Shown here piece by piece: positions 29,278 to 38,036 of a DNA stretch of 64,000 bases. Origin of the DNA: Pseudomonas tructae (GTDB lineage: Bacteria > Pseudomonadota > Gammaproteobacteria > Pseudomonadales > Pseudomonadaceae); assembly GCF_004214895.1 (NCBI RefSeq), contig NZ_CP035952.1:1932501-1996500 (forward strand). The letters run 5' to 3'. The number at the start of each line of letters is the position of its first letter. The stretch's first letter is position 1. Below the pieces are notes generated by a model, which was not told the origin of the DNA, made no database searches, and saw only the letters and a list, made by a program, of their open reading frames with translations. The position numbers were made by a program, and so were the translations under genes.

Positions 29278-29466
29278 ATGTTGCAACGATTGCTGATGGC
29301 GCTGTTCGCGGTTTTGCTGGTAGGGCAGGTCTGGGCTGATGCCGCGCCCTGGTATCGCTGGGAAAGTCAGGTGAGCGGTCGTCTGGTGTGCGCGCAATTC
29401 TCGCCGGGGGAGGGTTGGAAGCGTTTTGCCGGCCCTTTCAATAATGCCGCCTGCCGCGACTATTGA
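29278..29466 (+). CDS. Small secreted protein of the flgE-flgF gap
   Basis: A 62-residue protein of unknown function. It has a signal peptide (MLQRLLMALFAVLLVGQVWA, cut near ADA) and a mature part of about 40 residues with two cysteines (VCAQF and AACRDY) that could form one disulfide, and several Trp and Tyr. agggg lies upstream of the ATG. It sits between a leaky hairpin after flgE and its own terminator, with too little room for a separate promoter, so it is probably expressed by read-through from flgBCDE. That suggests a periplasmic or outer role during hook assembly, which is only inference. Confidence 0.65.
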   Translation: MLQRLLMALFAVLLVGQVWADAAPWYRWESQVSGRLVCAQFSPGEGWKRFAGPFNNAACRDY

Positions 29467-29487
29467 GCTTGCCGCTAGCGGCAAATC

Positions 29488-29515
29488 GGCGCCGTATTTT
29501 CGACGGCGTTTCTTT
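29488..29515 (+). terminator. Terminator before flgF
   Basis: CGCCGT (29490-29495) pairs with ACGGCG (29503-29508), followed by tttcttt. The 6-bp stem is short. Confidence 0.6.
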
Positions 29516-29579
29516 GGAAGGAGCGCTCTGGTGCGCCTAAAACCCTTATGGATTGGGGTTTTTCCGTCTTTTTTGAAAG

Positions 29580-29596
29580 TTGGTTTGAAACTTGCT
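29580..29596 (+). promoter_or_regulatory. Sigma54 promoter of flgFGHIJKL
   Basis: TTGGTTTGAAACTTGCT: GG at 29582-29583 and GC at 29594-29595, with the -12 TTGCT perfect and the -24 TTGG followed by TT instead of CA. It lies 60 bases before the flgF start. Confidence 0.7.
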
Positions 29597-29655
29597 ACAG
29601 GCACTGCAGAGCAGCGGCGAACGGCAAGTGTTCGCCAGCGCAGCGGAGGATGACT

Positions 29656-30396
29656 GTGGACAAGATGCTATACGTGGCCATGACCGGCGCCAGCCAGAAC
29701 GCGCTGGCGCAGAAGGCCCATGCCAACAACCTGGCGAACATTTCCACCAGCGGGTTTCAGCGCGACCTGGAGCAGGCACGTTCGATGCCGGTGTTCGGTG
29801 ACAGCTTTCCGGCGCGGGCCTATGCCATGACCGAGCGCCCGGCCACCGATTTCAGCCCGGGTTCGATGCAGGAAACCGGTCGTGACCTGGACATCGCCAT
29901 CGGTGGTGACGGCTTCATTGCCGTACAGACCCCAGATGGCGGCGAAGCCTATGTGCGTACCGCCAGCCTGAATATTGACGGCCTGGGTGTGCTGCGTGCC
30001 GGCAACGGCATGCCGGTGATGGGCAATGGTGGGCCGATTGCCGTGCCGCCAGAGCAGAAGGTCGAGATCGGCCAGGACGGCACCATCAGCATTCGCGCCA
30101 TGGGCGAGGGGCCGCGGGTGATGGCCGAAGTTGACCGCATCAAGCTGGTCAATCCGGACCTCAAGACCATGACCAAGGGCCTGGACGGCATGATCCACAC
30201 CAAGGACGGTCAGCCCGCCGTGGCTGATGCCAACGTCCAGGTGGTTTCCGGTTTCCTGGAGTCGAGCAACGTCAACGCGGTCGAGGAAATGACCTCGGTG
30301 CTGGCGCTGTCCCGTCAATTCGAATTGCACATCAAGATGATGACCACGGCCAAGGAAGGCGACGAAGCCATGGCTCGGGTTTTGCAAATCGGCTAA
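29656..30396 (+). CDS. flgF: Flagellar proximal rod protein FlgF
   Basis: 246 residues. It begins VDKMLYVAMTGASQNALAQKAHANNLANIST in outline and ends with the ESSNVNAVEEMTSVLALSRQFE helix. The GTG at 29656 is chosen: ggagg (29645-29649) lies 6 bases before it, while an in-frame ATG at 29650 would touch that site. It is a rod subunit exported by the type III system and the first gene of the seven-gene flgF-flgL run. Confidence 0.94.
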   Translation: MDKMLYVAMTGASQNALAQKAHANNLANISTSGFQRDLEQARSMPVFGDSFPARAYAMTERPATDFSPGSMQETGRDLDIAIGGDGFIAVQTPDGGEAYVRTASLNIDGLGVLRAGNGMPVMGNGGPIAVPPEQKVEIGQDGTISIRAMGEGPRVMAEVDRIKLVNPDLKTMTKGLDGMIHTKDGQPAVADANVQVVSGFLESSNVNAVEEMTSVLALSRQFELHIKMMTTAKEGDEAMARVLQIG

Positions 30397-30441
30397 TTAC
30401 ACAGACGTAGCGCCGTAAAACAGGCGCGCGAGGAGAACAGC

Positions 30442-31227
30442 ATGCTTCCGGCTCTTTGGGTCAGTAAAACCGGTTTGTCCGCCCAGGACACCAACCTGAC
30501 GACCATTTCCAACAACCTGGCCAACGTGTCGACCACCGGCTTCAAGCGTGATCGCGCCGAATTCCAGGACCTGCTCTACCAGATCAAGCGTCAGCCAGGC
30601 GCGCAGTCGACCCAGGACAGCGAACTGCCGTCGGGTCTGCAAGTGGGTACCGGTGTGCGTATCGTCGGCACCCAGAAAAACTTCAGCACCGGTAGCCTGC
30701 AGACCACCGATAACCCGCTGGACATGGCGGTCAACGGCCGTGGTTTCTTCCAGATCCTGCAGCCCGATGGCACTGTCTCCTACAGCCGCGACGGTACCTT
30801 CCACCTGAACTCCGATGGCCAGATCGTCACCGCCAATGGTTTTGCTCTGGAGCCTGCGATCGTCGTGCCGCCAGAGGCGAAGACCTTCACCGTTGGCCAG
30901 GACGGCACCGTGTCGATCACCACTGCCGGTAACCCGGCTGCGCAGGTCATCGGCAACATCCAGACCGCCGACTTCATCAACCCGGCTGGCCTGCAGGCCA
31001 TGGGCAGCAACCTGTTCCTGGAAACCGCCGCCAGCGGCGCGCCGCAAATCGGTACCCCGGGCCTCAACGGTTTTGGTGTGATGCAGCAGCAGACCCTGGA
31101 AAACTCCAACGTCAGCACCGTGGAAGAACTGGTCAACATGATCACTACCCAGCGTGCCTATGAAATGAATTCCAAGGTCATTTCCACTGCCGACCAGATG
31201 CTCTCGTTCGTTACCCAGAACCTGTAA
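30442..31227 (+). CDS. flgG: Flagellar distal rod protein FlgG
   Basis: 261 residues. N-terminal LPALWVSKTGLSAQDTNLTTISNNLANVSTTGFKRDRAEFQDLLYQ in outline, and C-terminal ENSNVSTVEELVNMITTQRAYEMNSK. The YQ-rich segment specific to FlgG (QDLLYQIKRQPGAQSTQ) is present. It forms the distal rod that crosses the peptidoglycan. Confidence 0.97.
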   Translation: MLPALWVSKTGLSAQDTNLTTISNNLANVSTTGFKRDRAEFQDLLYQIKRQPGAQSTQDSELPSGLQVGTGVRIVGTQKNFSTGSLQTTDNPLDMAVNGRGFFQILQPDGTVSYSRDGTFHLNSDGQIVTANGFALEPAIVVPPEAKTFTVGQDGTVSITTAGNPAAQVIGNIQTADFINPAGLQAMGSNLFLETAASGAPQIGTPGLNGFGVMQQQTLENSNVSTVEELVNMITTQRAYEMNSKVISTADQMLSFVTQNL

Positions 31228-31281
31228 GTAAAGTCTTCGAGGTCGCTTGAACGGCGCCTGTTTCACCGTGAGGTCAGAGTC

Positions 31282-31977
31282 ATGAGTCGTGTGTTATCCG
31301 TACTTGCCCTGAGTGGGATCGCCTTGTTGGCCGGTTGCGTCGCGCCGACGCCCAAGCCCAACGATCCCTACTACGCGCCGGTATTGCCGCGTACGCCCTT
31401 GCCGGCAGCGGCCAACAACGGCTCGATCTACCAGGCCGGTTTCGATCAGAACCTGTACAGCGACCGCAAGGCTTTCCGGGTCGGTGACATCATCACCATC
31501 ACCCTCAACGAGCGCACCCAGGCGAGCAAGAACGCCAACTCGCAGATCGCCAAGAACAGCAAGGCCGAACTCGGCCTGACCTCACTGTTCGGCAGCAGCG
31601 TGACCACCAACAACCCGTTTGGTGATGGCGACTTGAGCCTCAGTGCCGGCTACAACGGGGATCGTGCCACCAAAGGCGACAGCAAGGCAGCCCAGGGCAA
31701 CACCCTGACCGGTTCGATCACCGTGACGGTGGCCGACGTGTTGCCCAACGGCATCATTGCCGTGCGCGGCGAGAAGTGGCTGACCCTCAACACCGGCGAT
31801 GAGCTGGTGCGAATTGCCGGGATGATCCGTGCCGACGACATCGCCACCGACAACACGGTGCCTTCCACCCGTGTTGCCGATGCACGCATCACCTATTCGG
31901 GTACCGGCTCGTTCGCCGATGCCAGCCAGCCGGGTTGGCTTGACCGGTTCTTTATCAGCCCGCTTTGGCCTTTCTAG
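31282..31977 (+). CDS. flgH: Flagellar L-ring lipoprotein FlgH
   Basis: 231 residues with a lipoprotein signal peptide; lipobox LLAGC places the lipidated Cys at about residue 19. It forms the outer-membrane L ring. [25 protein letters not shown] and [17 protein letters not shown] are family segments. flgI starts 6 bases after its stop. Confidence 0.96.
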   Translation: MSRVLSVLALSGIALLAGCVAPTPKPNDPYYAPVLPRTPLPAAANNGSIYQAGFDQNLYSDRKAFRVGDIITITLNERTQASKNANSQIAKNSKAELGLTSLFGSSVTTNNPFGDGDLSLSAGYNGDRATKGDSKAAQGNTLTGSITVTVADVLPNGIIAVRGEKWLTLNTGDELVRIAGMIRADDIATDNTVPSTRVADARITYSGTGSFADASQPGWLDRFFISPLWPF

Positions 31978-31983
31978 GTTCGG

Positions 31984-33099
31984 ATGACCATGTTCAACTT
32001 CAAGCAGCTGATTGCCGCTACGATTCTGCTGTCCACTGCGTTCGCCGTGCAGGCCGAGCGTCTGAAGGACATCGCCAGCATTTCCGGCGTGCGTGCCAAC
32101 CAGTTGATTGGCTACGGCCTGGTGGTGGGGCTCAACGGCACGGGTGACCAGACCACCCAAACACCGTTCACCCTGCAGACCTTCAACAACATGCTCTCGC
32201 AGTTCGGCATCAAGGTGCCGCCTGGGTCGGGCAACGTACAGCTCAAGAACGTTGCTGCGGTGTCGGTACACGCCGACCTGCCGGCGTTCGCCAAGCCGGG
32301 CCAGGTGGTGGATATCACCGTCTCGTCGATCGGTAACTCCAAGAGCCTGCGGGGCGGCAGCCTGCTGATGACTCCGCTCAAGGGTATCGACGGCAACGTT
32401 TATGCCATTGCCCAGGGCAATCTGGTGGTGGGCGGCTTCGATGCCGAGGGCCGCGATGGTTCGAAGATCACCGTCAACGTACCGTCGGCCGGTCGCATCC
32501 CTGGCGGTGCTTCGGTCGAGCGCTCTGTGCCCAGTGGTTTCAATCAGGGCAACAGCCTGACCTTGAACCTCAATCGCCCGGACTTCACCACCGCCAAGCG
32601 CGTCGTCGACAAAGTCAACGAACTGCTCGGTCCGGGTGTTGCCCAGGCCCTGGACGGTGGCTCGGTGCGAGTTACCGCGCCGCTCGATCCAAGCCAGCGG
32701 GTCGACTACCTGTCGATTCTCGAGAACCTCGAAATCGATCCGGGTCAGGCGGTGGCCAAGGTCATCATCAACTCGCGCACCGGTACCATTGTGATCGGCC
32801 AGAACGTCAAGGTGTCGCCGGCGGCGGTCACCCACGGCAGCCTGACCGTGACCATCACCGAAGACCCGATTGTCAGCCAGCCGGGGCCATTCTCCAATGG
32901 TGAGACCGCAGTAGTGCCGCGTTCGCGGGTCAATGCCGAGCAGGAAGCCAAGCCGATGTTCAAGTTCGGCCCGGGTACTACCCTGGATGAAATCGTTCGT
33001 GCCGTGAACCAGGTGGGCGCAGCGCCCGGTGACCTGATGGCAATCCTCGAAGCCCTGAAACAGGCCGGCGCCTTGCAAGCCGACCTGATCGTGATCTGA
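31984..33099 (+). CDS. flgI: Flagellar P-ring protein FlgI
   Basis: 371 residues with a signal peptide cleaved after AVQA, leaving [33 protein letters not shown], the highly conserved start of the mature protein. It forms the periplasmic P ring with FlgA's help. A second in-frame ATG two codons on is possible as the start. Confidence 0.96.
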   Translation: MTMFNFKQLIAATILLSTAFAVQAERLKDIASISGVRANQLIGYGLVVGLNGTGDQTTQTPFTLQTFNNMLSQFGIKVPPGSGNVQLKNVAAVSVHADLPAFAKPGQVVDITVSSIGNSKSLRGGSLLMTPLKGIDGNVYAIAQGNLVVGGFDAEGRDGSKITVNVPSAGRIPGGASVERSVPSGFNQGNSLTLNLNRPDFTTAKRVVDKVNELLGPGVAQALDGGSVRVTAPLDPSQRVDYLSILENLEIDPGQAVAKVIINSRTGTIVIGQNVKVSPAAVTHGSLTVTITEDPIVSQPGPFSNGETAVVPRSRVNAEQEAKPMFKFGPGTTLDEIVRAVNQVGAAPGDLMAILEALKQAGALQADLIVI

Positions 33100-33110
33100 G
33101 GGAGCCGGTC

Positions 33111-34310
33111 ATGGATATGCCGAAAAGTGCATTCAATGCCGCCGACACGGGCGCCTATACCGACCTCAATCGCCTGAACTCGCTGAAGGTCGGTGATCGC
33201 GACAGCGACGCCAACCTGCGCAAGGTGGCCCAGGAATTCGAGTCGCTGTTCCTCAATGAAATGCTCAAGTCGATGCGCTCGGCCACTGATGTATTGGCCA
33301 AGGACAATCCGCTCAACACCCAGACCACCAAGCAGTACCAGCAGATGTACGACCAGCAGCTGGCGGTGAGCATGTCCCGCGAAGGTGGCGGTATCGGTCT
33401 GCAGGAGGTGCTGATGCGTCAGTTGTCCAAGCAGAAGGCCAGCGCTGCGACGAACAACGGCCCGTTCCCGCGGGTGGATGTCGAGCAGCGTCCGTTGTGG
33501 GCGGCCAAGGTTGCCGAGCCTGTGCGCAGTGAAGAAACCGCCAGTACTCGCAATGACATGGCGGCGCTCAATTCACGTCGCCTGGCGCTGCCGGGCAAGC
33601 TCACTGATCGGCTTCTGGCAGGTATCGTACCGTCGGCGGGCGCCGCTGCGGCCACTACCAATACCGCGGCCATGCCACAGCGCACCACGGCCATGACCGA
33701 TGCTGTGGTCAAGGGCGACTGGCAGTCGGCGCAAAGCTTTGCCGCGCCAGGCTCGATGCGCATCTATGGCCGCGCCGTGGCGCAGCCGCCGCTGGCACCG
33801 GCCAAGCGGGCGTTCGGTAATTCCGATGAGTTCGTCGCCACCATGCTGCCAATGGCCGAGCAGGCCGCCAAGCGCATCGGTATCGATCCACGTTACCTGG
33901 TGGCCCAGGCTGCACTGGAAACCGGCTGGGGCAAATCGGTGATGCGTCAGGCCGATGGCAGCAGCAGCCACAACCTGTTCGGCATCAAGGCCACCGGCAA
34001 CTGGCAGGGTGGCCAGGCGCGGGCGATCACCAGCGAGTTCCGTGACGGCCAGTTCGTCAAGGAGACGGCGGCGTTCCGCTCCTACGACTCCTACCAGGAC
34101 AGTTTCCACGACCTGGTCAGCCTGCTGCAGAACAACGCCCGCTATAAAGAAGCGGTCAAGGCTGCCGATAAACCGGAACAGTTTGTACGCGAGTTGCAGA
34201 AAGCCGGTTACGCAACCGACCCGGACTACGCGAGCAAGATTTCGCAGATCGCCAAGCAGATGAAATCGTACGAAAGCTACGCAGCGATTGGCACTACAAC
34301 GAAACTATAA
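33111..34310 (+). CDS. flgJ: Peptidoglycan hydrolase and rod-cap protein FlgJ
   Basis: 399 residues. The rod-cap domain (about 30-110, with QEFESLFLNEMLKSMRSATD) is joined by a roughly 130-residue Ala/Thr-rich linker to a C-terminal glucosaminidase domain (about 240-390; ALETGWGKSVM with the catalytic Glu, NLFGIKATGNW). It opens the cell wall for the rod. This is the fused gamma-proteobacterial form. Confidence 0.95.
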   Translation: MDMPKSAFNAADTGAYTDLNRLNSLKVGDRDSDANLRKVAQEFESLFLNEMLKSMRSATDVLAKDNPLNTQTTKQYQQMYDQQLAVSMSREGGGIGLQEVLMRQLSKQKASAATNNGPFPRVDVEQRPLWAAKVAEPVRSEETASTRNDMAALNSRRLALPGKLTDRLLAGIVPSAGAAAATTNTAAMPQRTTAMTDAVVKGDWQSAQSFAAPGSMRIYGRAVAQPPLAPAKRAFGNSDEFVATMLPMAEQAAKRIGIDPRYLVAQAALETGWGKSVMRQADGSSSHNLFGIKATGNWQGGQARAITSEFRDGQFVKETAAFRSYDSYQDSFHDLVSLLQNNARYKEAVKAADKPEQFVRELQKAGYATDPDYASKISQIAKQMKSYESYAAIGTTTKL

Positions 34311-34320
34311 GGTTTGAACC

Positions 34321-36369
34321 ATGGCGAGTTTGATCAACATCGGGATGTCGGGCATCAACGCCAACCAGGCGGGCCTGCACACCACGGGTAACAACATTGC
34401 CAATGCCGATGTTGCCGGTTATTCGCGCCAGCAGAACGTGCAGCGGTCCAACGGTGCCCAGCAGGTGGGCAACGTCTTCATTGGTACCGGCACGACCCTG
34501 TCCGATGTACGTCGGGTGTACAACAGCTACCTTGAAAACCAGCTGCGCACCACCACCTCGCTGAGCAGCGATGCTGCCTCGTACCTGAAGCAGGTCGGGC
34601 CGGTCGACGAGCTGCTGTCGGGCGCCGACACGGGTATCACTGGCGCGCTGAAGAGTTTCTTCAGTGCCCTGCAGAGCTCTGCGGCCAAGCCCAACGAGGA
34701 TGCTTCGCGCCAGTTGCTGCTGACCAGCGCGCAATCGCTGAGCAAGCGTTTCAATACCATCGCCAACCAGCTCAACGAGCAGAACCGCAACATCAATGGC
34801 AACCTCGCTTCCATGGCCGATCAGGTCAACAAGCTGACGGCGACCATTGCCCAGTACAACGATCAGATCTCCAAGGTGGCGGTGGTGCAGGGCACCCCGA
34901 ACGACCTGCTCGATCAACGCAACGAAGCCGTGCGTCAGCTTTCCGAACTGGTCGGTACCCAGGCGGTCGAGCGCGAAGGCAACATCGACATCTATCTGGA
35001 AAACGGCCAGCCGCTGGTGTTGGGCAAGACCACCAACAACCTCGAGACCGCACCGAGCAAGACCGACCCGACCCGCTTCGTCGTCCAGCTCAACCGTGGC
35101 AGCACCACCATGGACGTCACCTCCAGCCTCAAGGGCGGCGAGATCGGCGGCCTGTTGCGTTATCGCAGTGAAGTACTGGACCCGTCGCTGAACGAGTTGG
35201 GGCGTGTGGCCCTGGTCATGGCTGACCGTATCAACAGCCAGCTGGCCCAGGGTATCGACAAGAACGGCGAGTTCGGCGCGGCCTTGTTCAACAACATCAA
35301 CAGCCCCGAGCTGATCAGCCAGCGCAGCATTGCCCAGGCGGGCAACAGCGCAGGTTCCGGCAACCTCGATGTGACCATCAAGGACACCGGCAAGCTGAGC
35401 ATCAGTGACTACCAGGTTACCTTCACCAGTGCTACCGGCTACAGCGTCAAGAAGCTGCCGGAAGGTAACACCATCGGTTCGTACAATCTCAACGACGATC
35501 CGGCACCGGTCATCGACGGCTTCAGCCTCAACCTCAAAGGCGGTGCTGTGCAGGCGGGTGACACCTTCAAGATCACCCCGACCCGCAACGCTGCGACCAA
35601 CCTGGACACCGTCCTCACCGACCCCAAGCGTCTGGCGATGGCCTCGCCGTTGACCTCTACCAGCGGTGCAGGCAACAAAGGTACCGGCATCATCGGTCAA
35701 CCCAATCTGACCTCGACCCTGGATATCTACGATCCGGTCCAGCGTCTGGACCTGCAGAACGGCCTGAAGTACTCGACCCCTGTCAAACTGGTATTCGGTG
35801 ACGAAACGGTCACCCCGCAAACCTACCGGTTGCTCGACGCCAAGGGCGATCCGCTGGGTAGCGGAACCATCATCCCGGGCCAGGAAAACAAGTTGAAGTT
35901 CTCGGTGCCGATGGTCAATGCCGCCGGCGGGCCGATCAACGACGCCAACGGCAATCAGAAGTCCTTCACCTTCGAGATGAGTGTCTCCGGTGCGCCGAAG
36001 AAAGGTGACAACTACGTCATCGGCATGACTGGCTCGGGCTCGGACAACAATCGCAATGGCCAGGCGGTGATCGACCTGCAGACCAAGGGTACCGTCGAAG
36101 TCGGTGCCAATGGCAAGGGCATCAGCCTCACCGATGCATACGGCAAACTGGTGGAAAACGTCGGCGGCAAGACCGCGCAGGCGCAAATGGACGTCGACTC
36201 CACGGGTGCGCTGCATTCCGCGGCCAAGACCTCGCGCGATTCGTTGTCGGGCGTCCTGCTCGATGAAGAAGCCAGCAACCTGATCAAATACCAGCAGTAC
36301 TACACGGCCTCGTCGCAGATCATCAAGGCGGCACAGGAAATCTTCTCCACGCTGATCAATGCCCTTTAA
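34321..36369 (+). CDS. flgK: Hook-filament junction protein FlgK (HAP1)
   Basis: 682 residues. N-terminal LINIGMSGINANQAGLHTTGNNIANADVAGYSRQ in outline, and C-terminal SGVLLDEEASNLIKYQQYYTASSQIIKAAQEIF. It joins hook to filament; FlgN is its chaperone. The large middle part is variable between species. Confidence 0.96.
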   Translation: MASLINIGMSGINANQAGLHTTGNNIANADVAGYSRQQNVQRSNGAQQVGNVFIGTGTTLSDVRRVYNSYLENQLRTTTSLSSDAASYLKQVGPVDELLSGADTGITGALKSFFSALQSSAAKPNEDASRQLLLTSAQSLSKRFNTIANQLNEQNRNINGNLASMADQVNKLTATIAQYNDQISKVAVVQGTPNDLLDQRNEAVRQLSELVGTQAVEREGNIDIYLENGQPLVLGKTTNNLETAPSKTDPTRFVVQLNRGSTTMDVTSSLKGGEIGGLLRYRSEVLDPSLNELGRVALVMADRINSQLAQGIDKNGEFGAALFNNINSPELISQRSIAQAGNSAGSGNLDVTIKDTGKLSISDYQVTFTSATGYSVKKLPEGNTIGSYNLNDDPAPVIDGFSLNLKGGAVQAGDTFKITPTRNAATNLDTVLTDPKRLAMASPLTSTSGAGNKGTGIIGQPNLTSTLDIYDPVQRLDLQNGLKYSTPVKLVFGDETVTPQTYRLLDAKGDPLGSGTIIPGQENKLKFSVPMVNAAGGPINDANGNQKSFTFEMSVSGAPKKGDNYVIGMTGSGSDNNRNGQAVIDLQTKGTVEVGANGKGISLTDAYGKLVENVGGKTAQAQMDVDSTGALHSAAKTSRDSLSGVLLDEEASNLIKYQQYYTASSQIIKAAQEIFSTLINAL

Positions 36370-36382
36370 GGAGTGGTAGACC

Positions 36383-37957
36383 GTGCGTATTTCTACTTCC
36401 CAGTTTTACGAAACCAGTTCCTCGAGTTATCAGCGCAACTTTTCCAATGTGGTCAAGACCGGGCAACAGGCCACCGATAACCTTCGCGTGCGTACCGCTG
36501 CCGATGATCCTGTGGGCGCCGCGCGCCTGCTGCAACTGCAACAGCAGAGCAACCTGCTCGAGCAGTACAACGGCAACATCACCAATGTGCGCAACAGCCT
36601 GGGAACCTCCGAGTCGACCCTGAACGGCATCACCAACGTGTTGGCACGGGCCAAGGAACTGGCTATCAGTGCCGGCAGCGGTGGCTATACCGACGCCGAT
36701 CGCAAGGCTGCCGCCCAGGAGCTGACCCAGCTCGAAGAGCAACTGTACAGCCTGATGAACAGCCGGGACGAGAACGGCAAGTACCTGTTCGCGGGTTCGC
36801 GTGGCGACACCCCGCCGTACGTGCGTAACGCCGATGGTACCTACAGCTACGAGGGCGACCAGAGCACCTTGAGCCTGCAGGTCGGCGACATGCTCAGCAT
36901 GGCTACCAATGAAAGCGGCCACAGCGTGTTCGAGCAAGCCCTCAATACCAGCCGCAGCCAGACCAAGCTGACAGCGCCGCCTGTGGATGATGGCCGAGTA
37001 CATCTGTCCAATGGCCAGGTTTCCGGCAGTACCCAGTACAATGATCGTTTCCGGGGCGGCGAGCCGTACACCGTCACGTTTACCAGCAGCACGCAGTTCA
37101 AGATCACCGATGCGGCCAACAACGATGTGACACTGGAGGCCAGCGGAAACGGTGCCTACGACCCGAACAAGCCGGGCAGCATCACCTTCCGTGGTGTCGA
37201 GATGGCGCTCAATATCAATCTCTCGGATGCCGATAAGCTCAACCCTGACGCGGTGATCGCAGGTCATGCCTTCACTCTGGCCTCAAAGCCCGACGAGGTC
37301 AGCGGCTCGCGTAGCCCGGGCAACACCTCGATGGCACAGCTCAACAGCGCCAAGATCAGCAACCAGACCGACTACGAGAATGCCTTCCCGGGTGGTGGTG
37401 CGATCATCAAGTTCACCAGCCCCAGCGCCTATGAAGTTTATGCCCAGCCCATGAGCGCTGATGCGCGTCCGGTTGCCAGCGGCAACCTGACCGGTACGCC
37501 GGCCACCAAGGCGACCATTGCCGGCGTGGATTTCGACTTCTCGGCGGTGCCGGCTTCAGGTGATCAGTTCTCGGTCAAGGTCGATACCCACCAGACCCAG
37601 AATATCCTCGACACCATCTCGGGGTTCCGCAAGGCGCTGGAGTTGCCGGTCGATAAAGACCTGGCGTCGCGGCAGAAGTACCAGGCCGCCCTGCAGTCGG
37701 TGCTTGGCAACCTGGACAGTGGTGCCAACAAGGTCGCCGAGGCCATCAGCTCGATTGGTGCCCGTGGTGCGGCTCTGGATGTTCAGGCCGAAACCAACGA
37801 AAGCCTGAAGATGGCCAACACCAAGACCCAAAGCTCGATTCGTGACGCCGATCCGGCTGACGTGCTGATTCGCCTCAACCTGCAGCAGACCATGTTGCAG
37901 GCCTCGCAACTGGCCTTTACCAAGATCTCCTCGCTGAGCCTGTTCAACCGCCTCTGA
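36383..37957 (+). CDS. flgL: Hook-filament junction protein FlgL (HAP3)
   Basis: 524 residues starting at a GTG preceded by aaggag. MRISTSQFYETSSSSYQRNF and VRTAADDPVGAARLLQLQQQ open the flagellin-like N-terminus, and DADPADVLIRLNLQQTMLQASQLAFTKISSLSLF closes it. It is longer than enteric FlgL (about 317) because of an inserted middle domain, as is common in Pseudomonas. No terminator follows, so the glycosyltransferase downstream may be co-transcribed. Confidence 0.95.
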   Translation: MRISTSQFYETSSSSYQRNFSNVVKTGQQATDNLRVRTAADDPVGAARLLQLQQQSNLLEQYNGNITNVRNSLGTSESTLNGITNVLARAKELAISAGSGGYTDADRKAAAQELTQLEEQLYSLMNSRDENGKYLFAGSRGDTPPYVRNADGTYSYEGDQSTLSLQVGDMLSMATNESGHSVFEQALNTSRSQTKLTAPPVDDGRVHLSNGQVSGSTQYNDRFRGGEPYTVTFTSSTQFKITDAANNDVTLEASGNGAYDPNKPGSITFRGVEMALNINLSDADKLNPDAVIAGHAFTLASKPDEVSGSRSPGNTSMAQLNSAKISNQTDYENAFPGGGAIIKFTSPSAYEVYAQPMSADARPVASGNLTGTPATKATIAGVDFDFSAVPASGDQFSVKVDTHQTQNILDTISGFRKALELPVDKDLASRQKYQAALQSVLGNLDSGANKVAEAISSIGARGAALDVQAETNESLKMANTKTQSSIRDADPADVLIRLNLQQTMLQASQLAFTKISSLSLFNRL

Positions 37958-38036
37958 CAGGTTCTCACCGCAGTACTGACCGTTGCGGCGCCTCCGTCTG
38001 GTGGCGTTGCAACAGGTCCTCTCCAGGTTTTCCATC

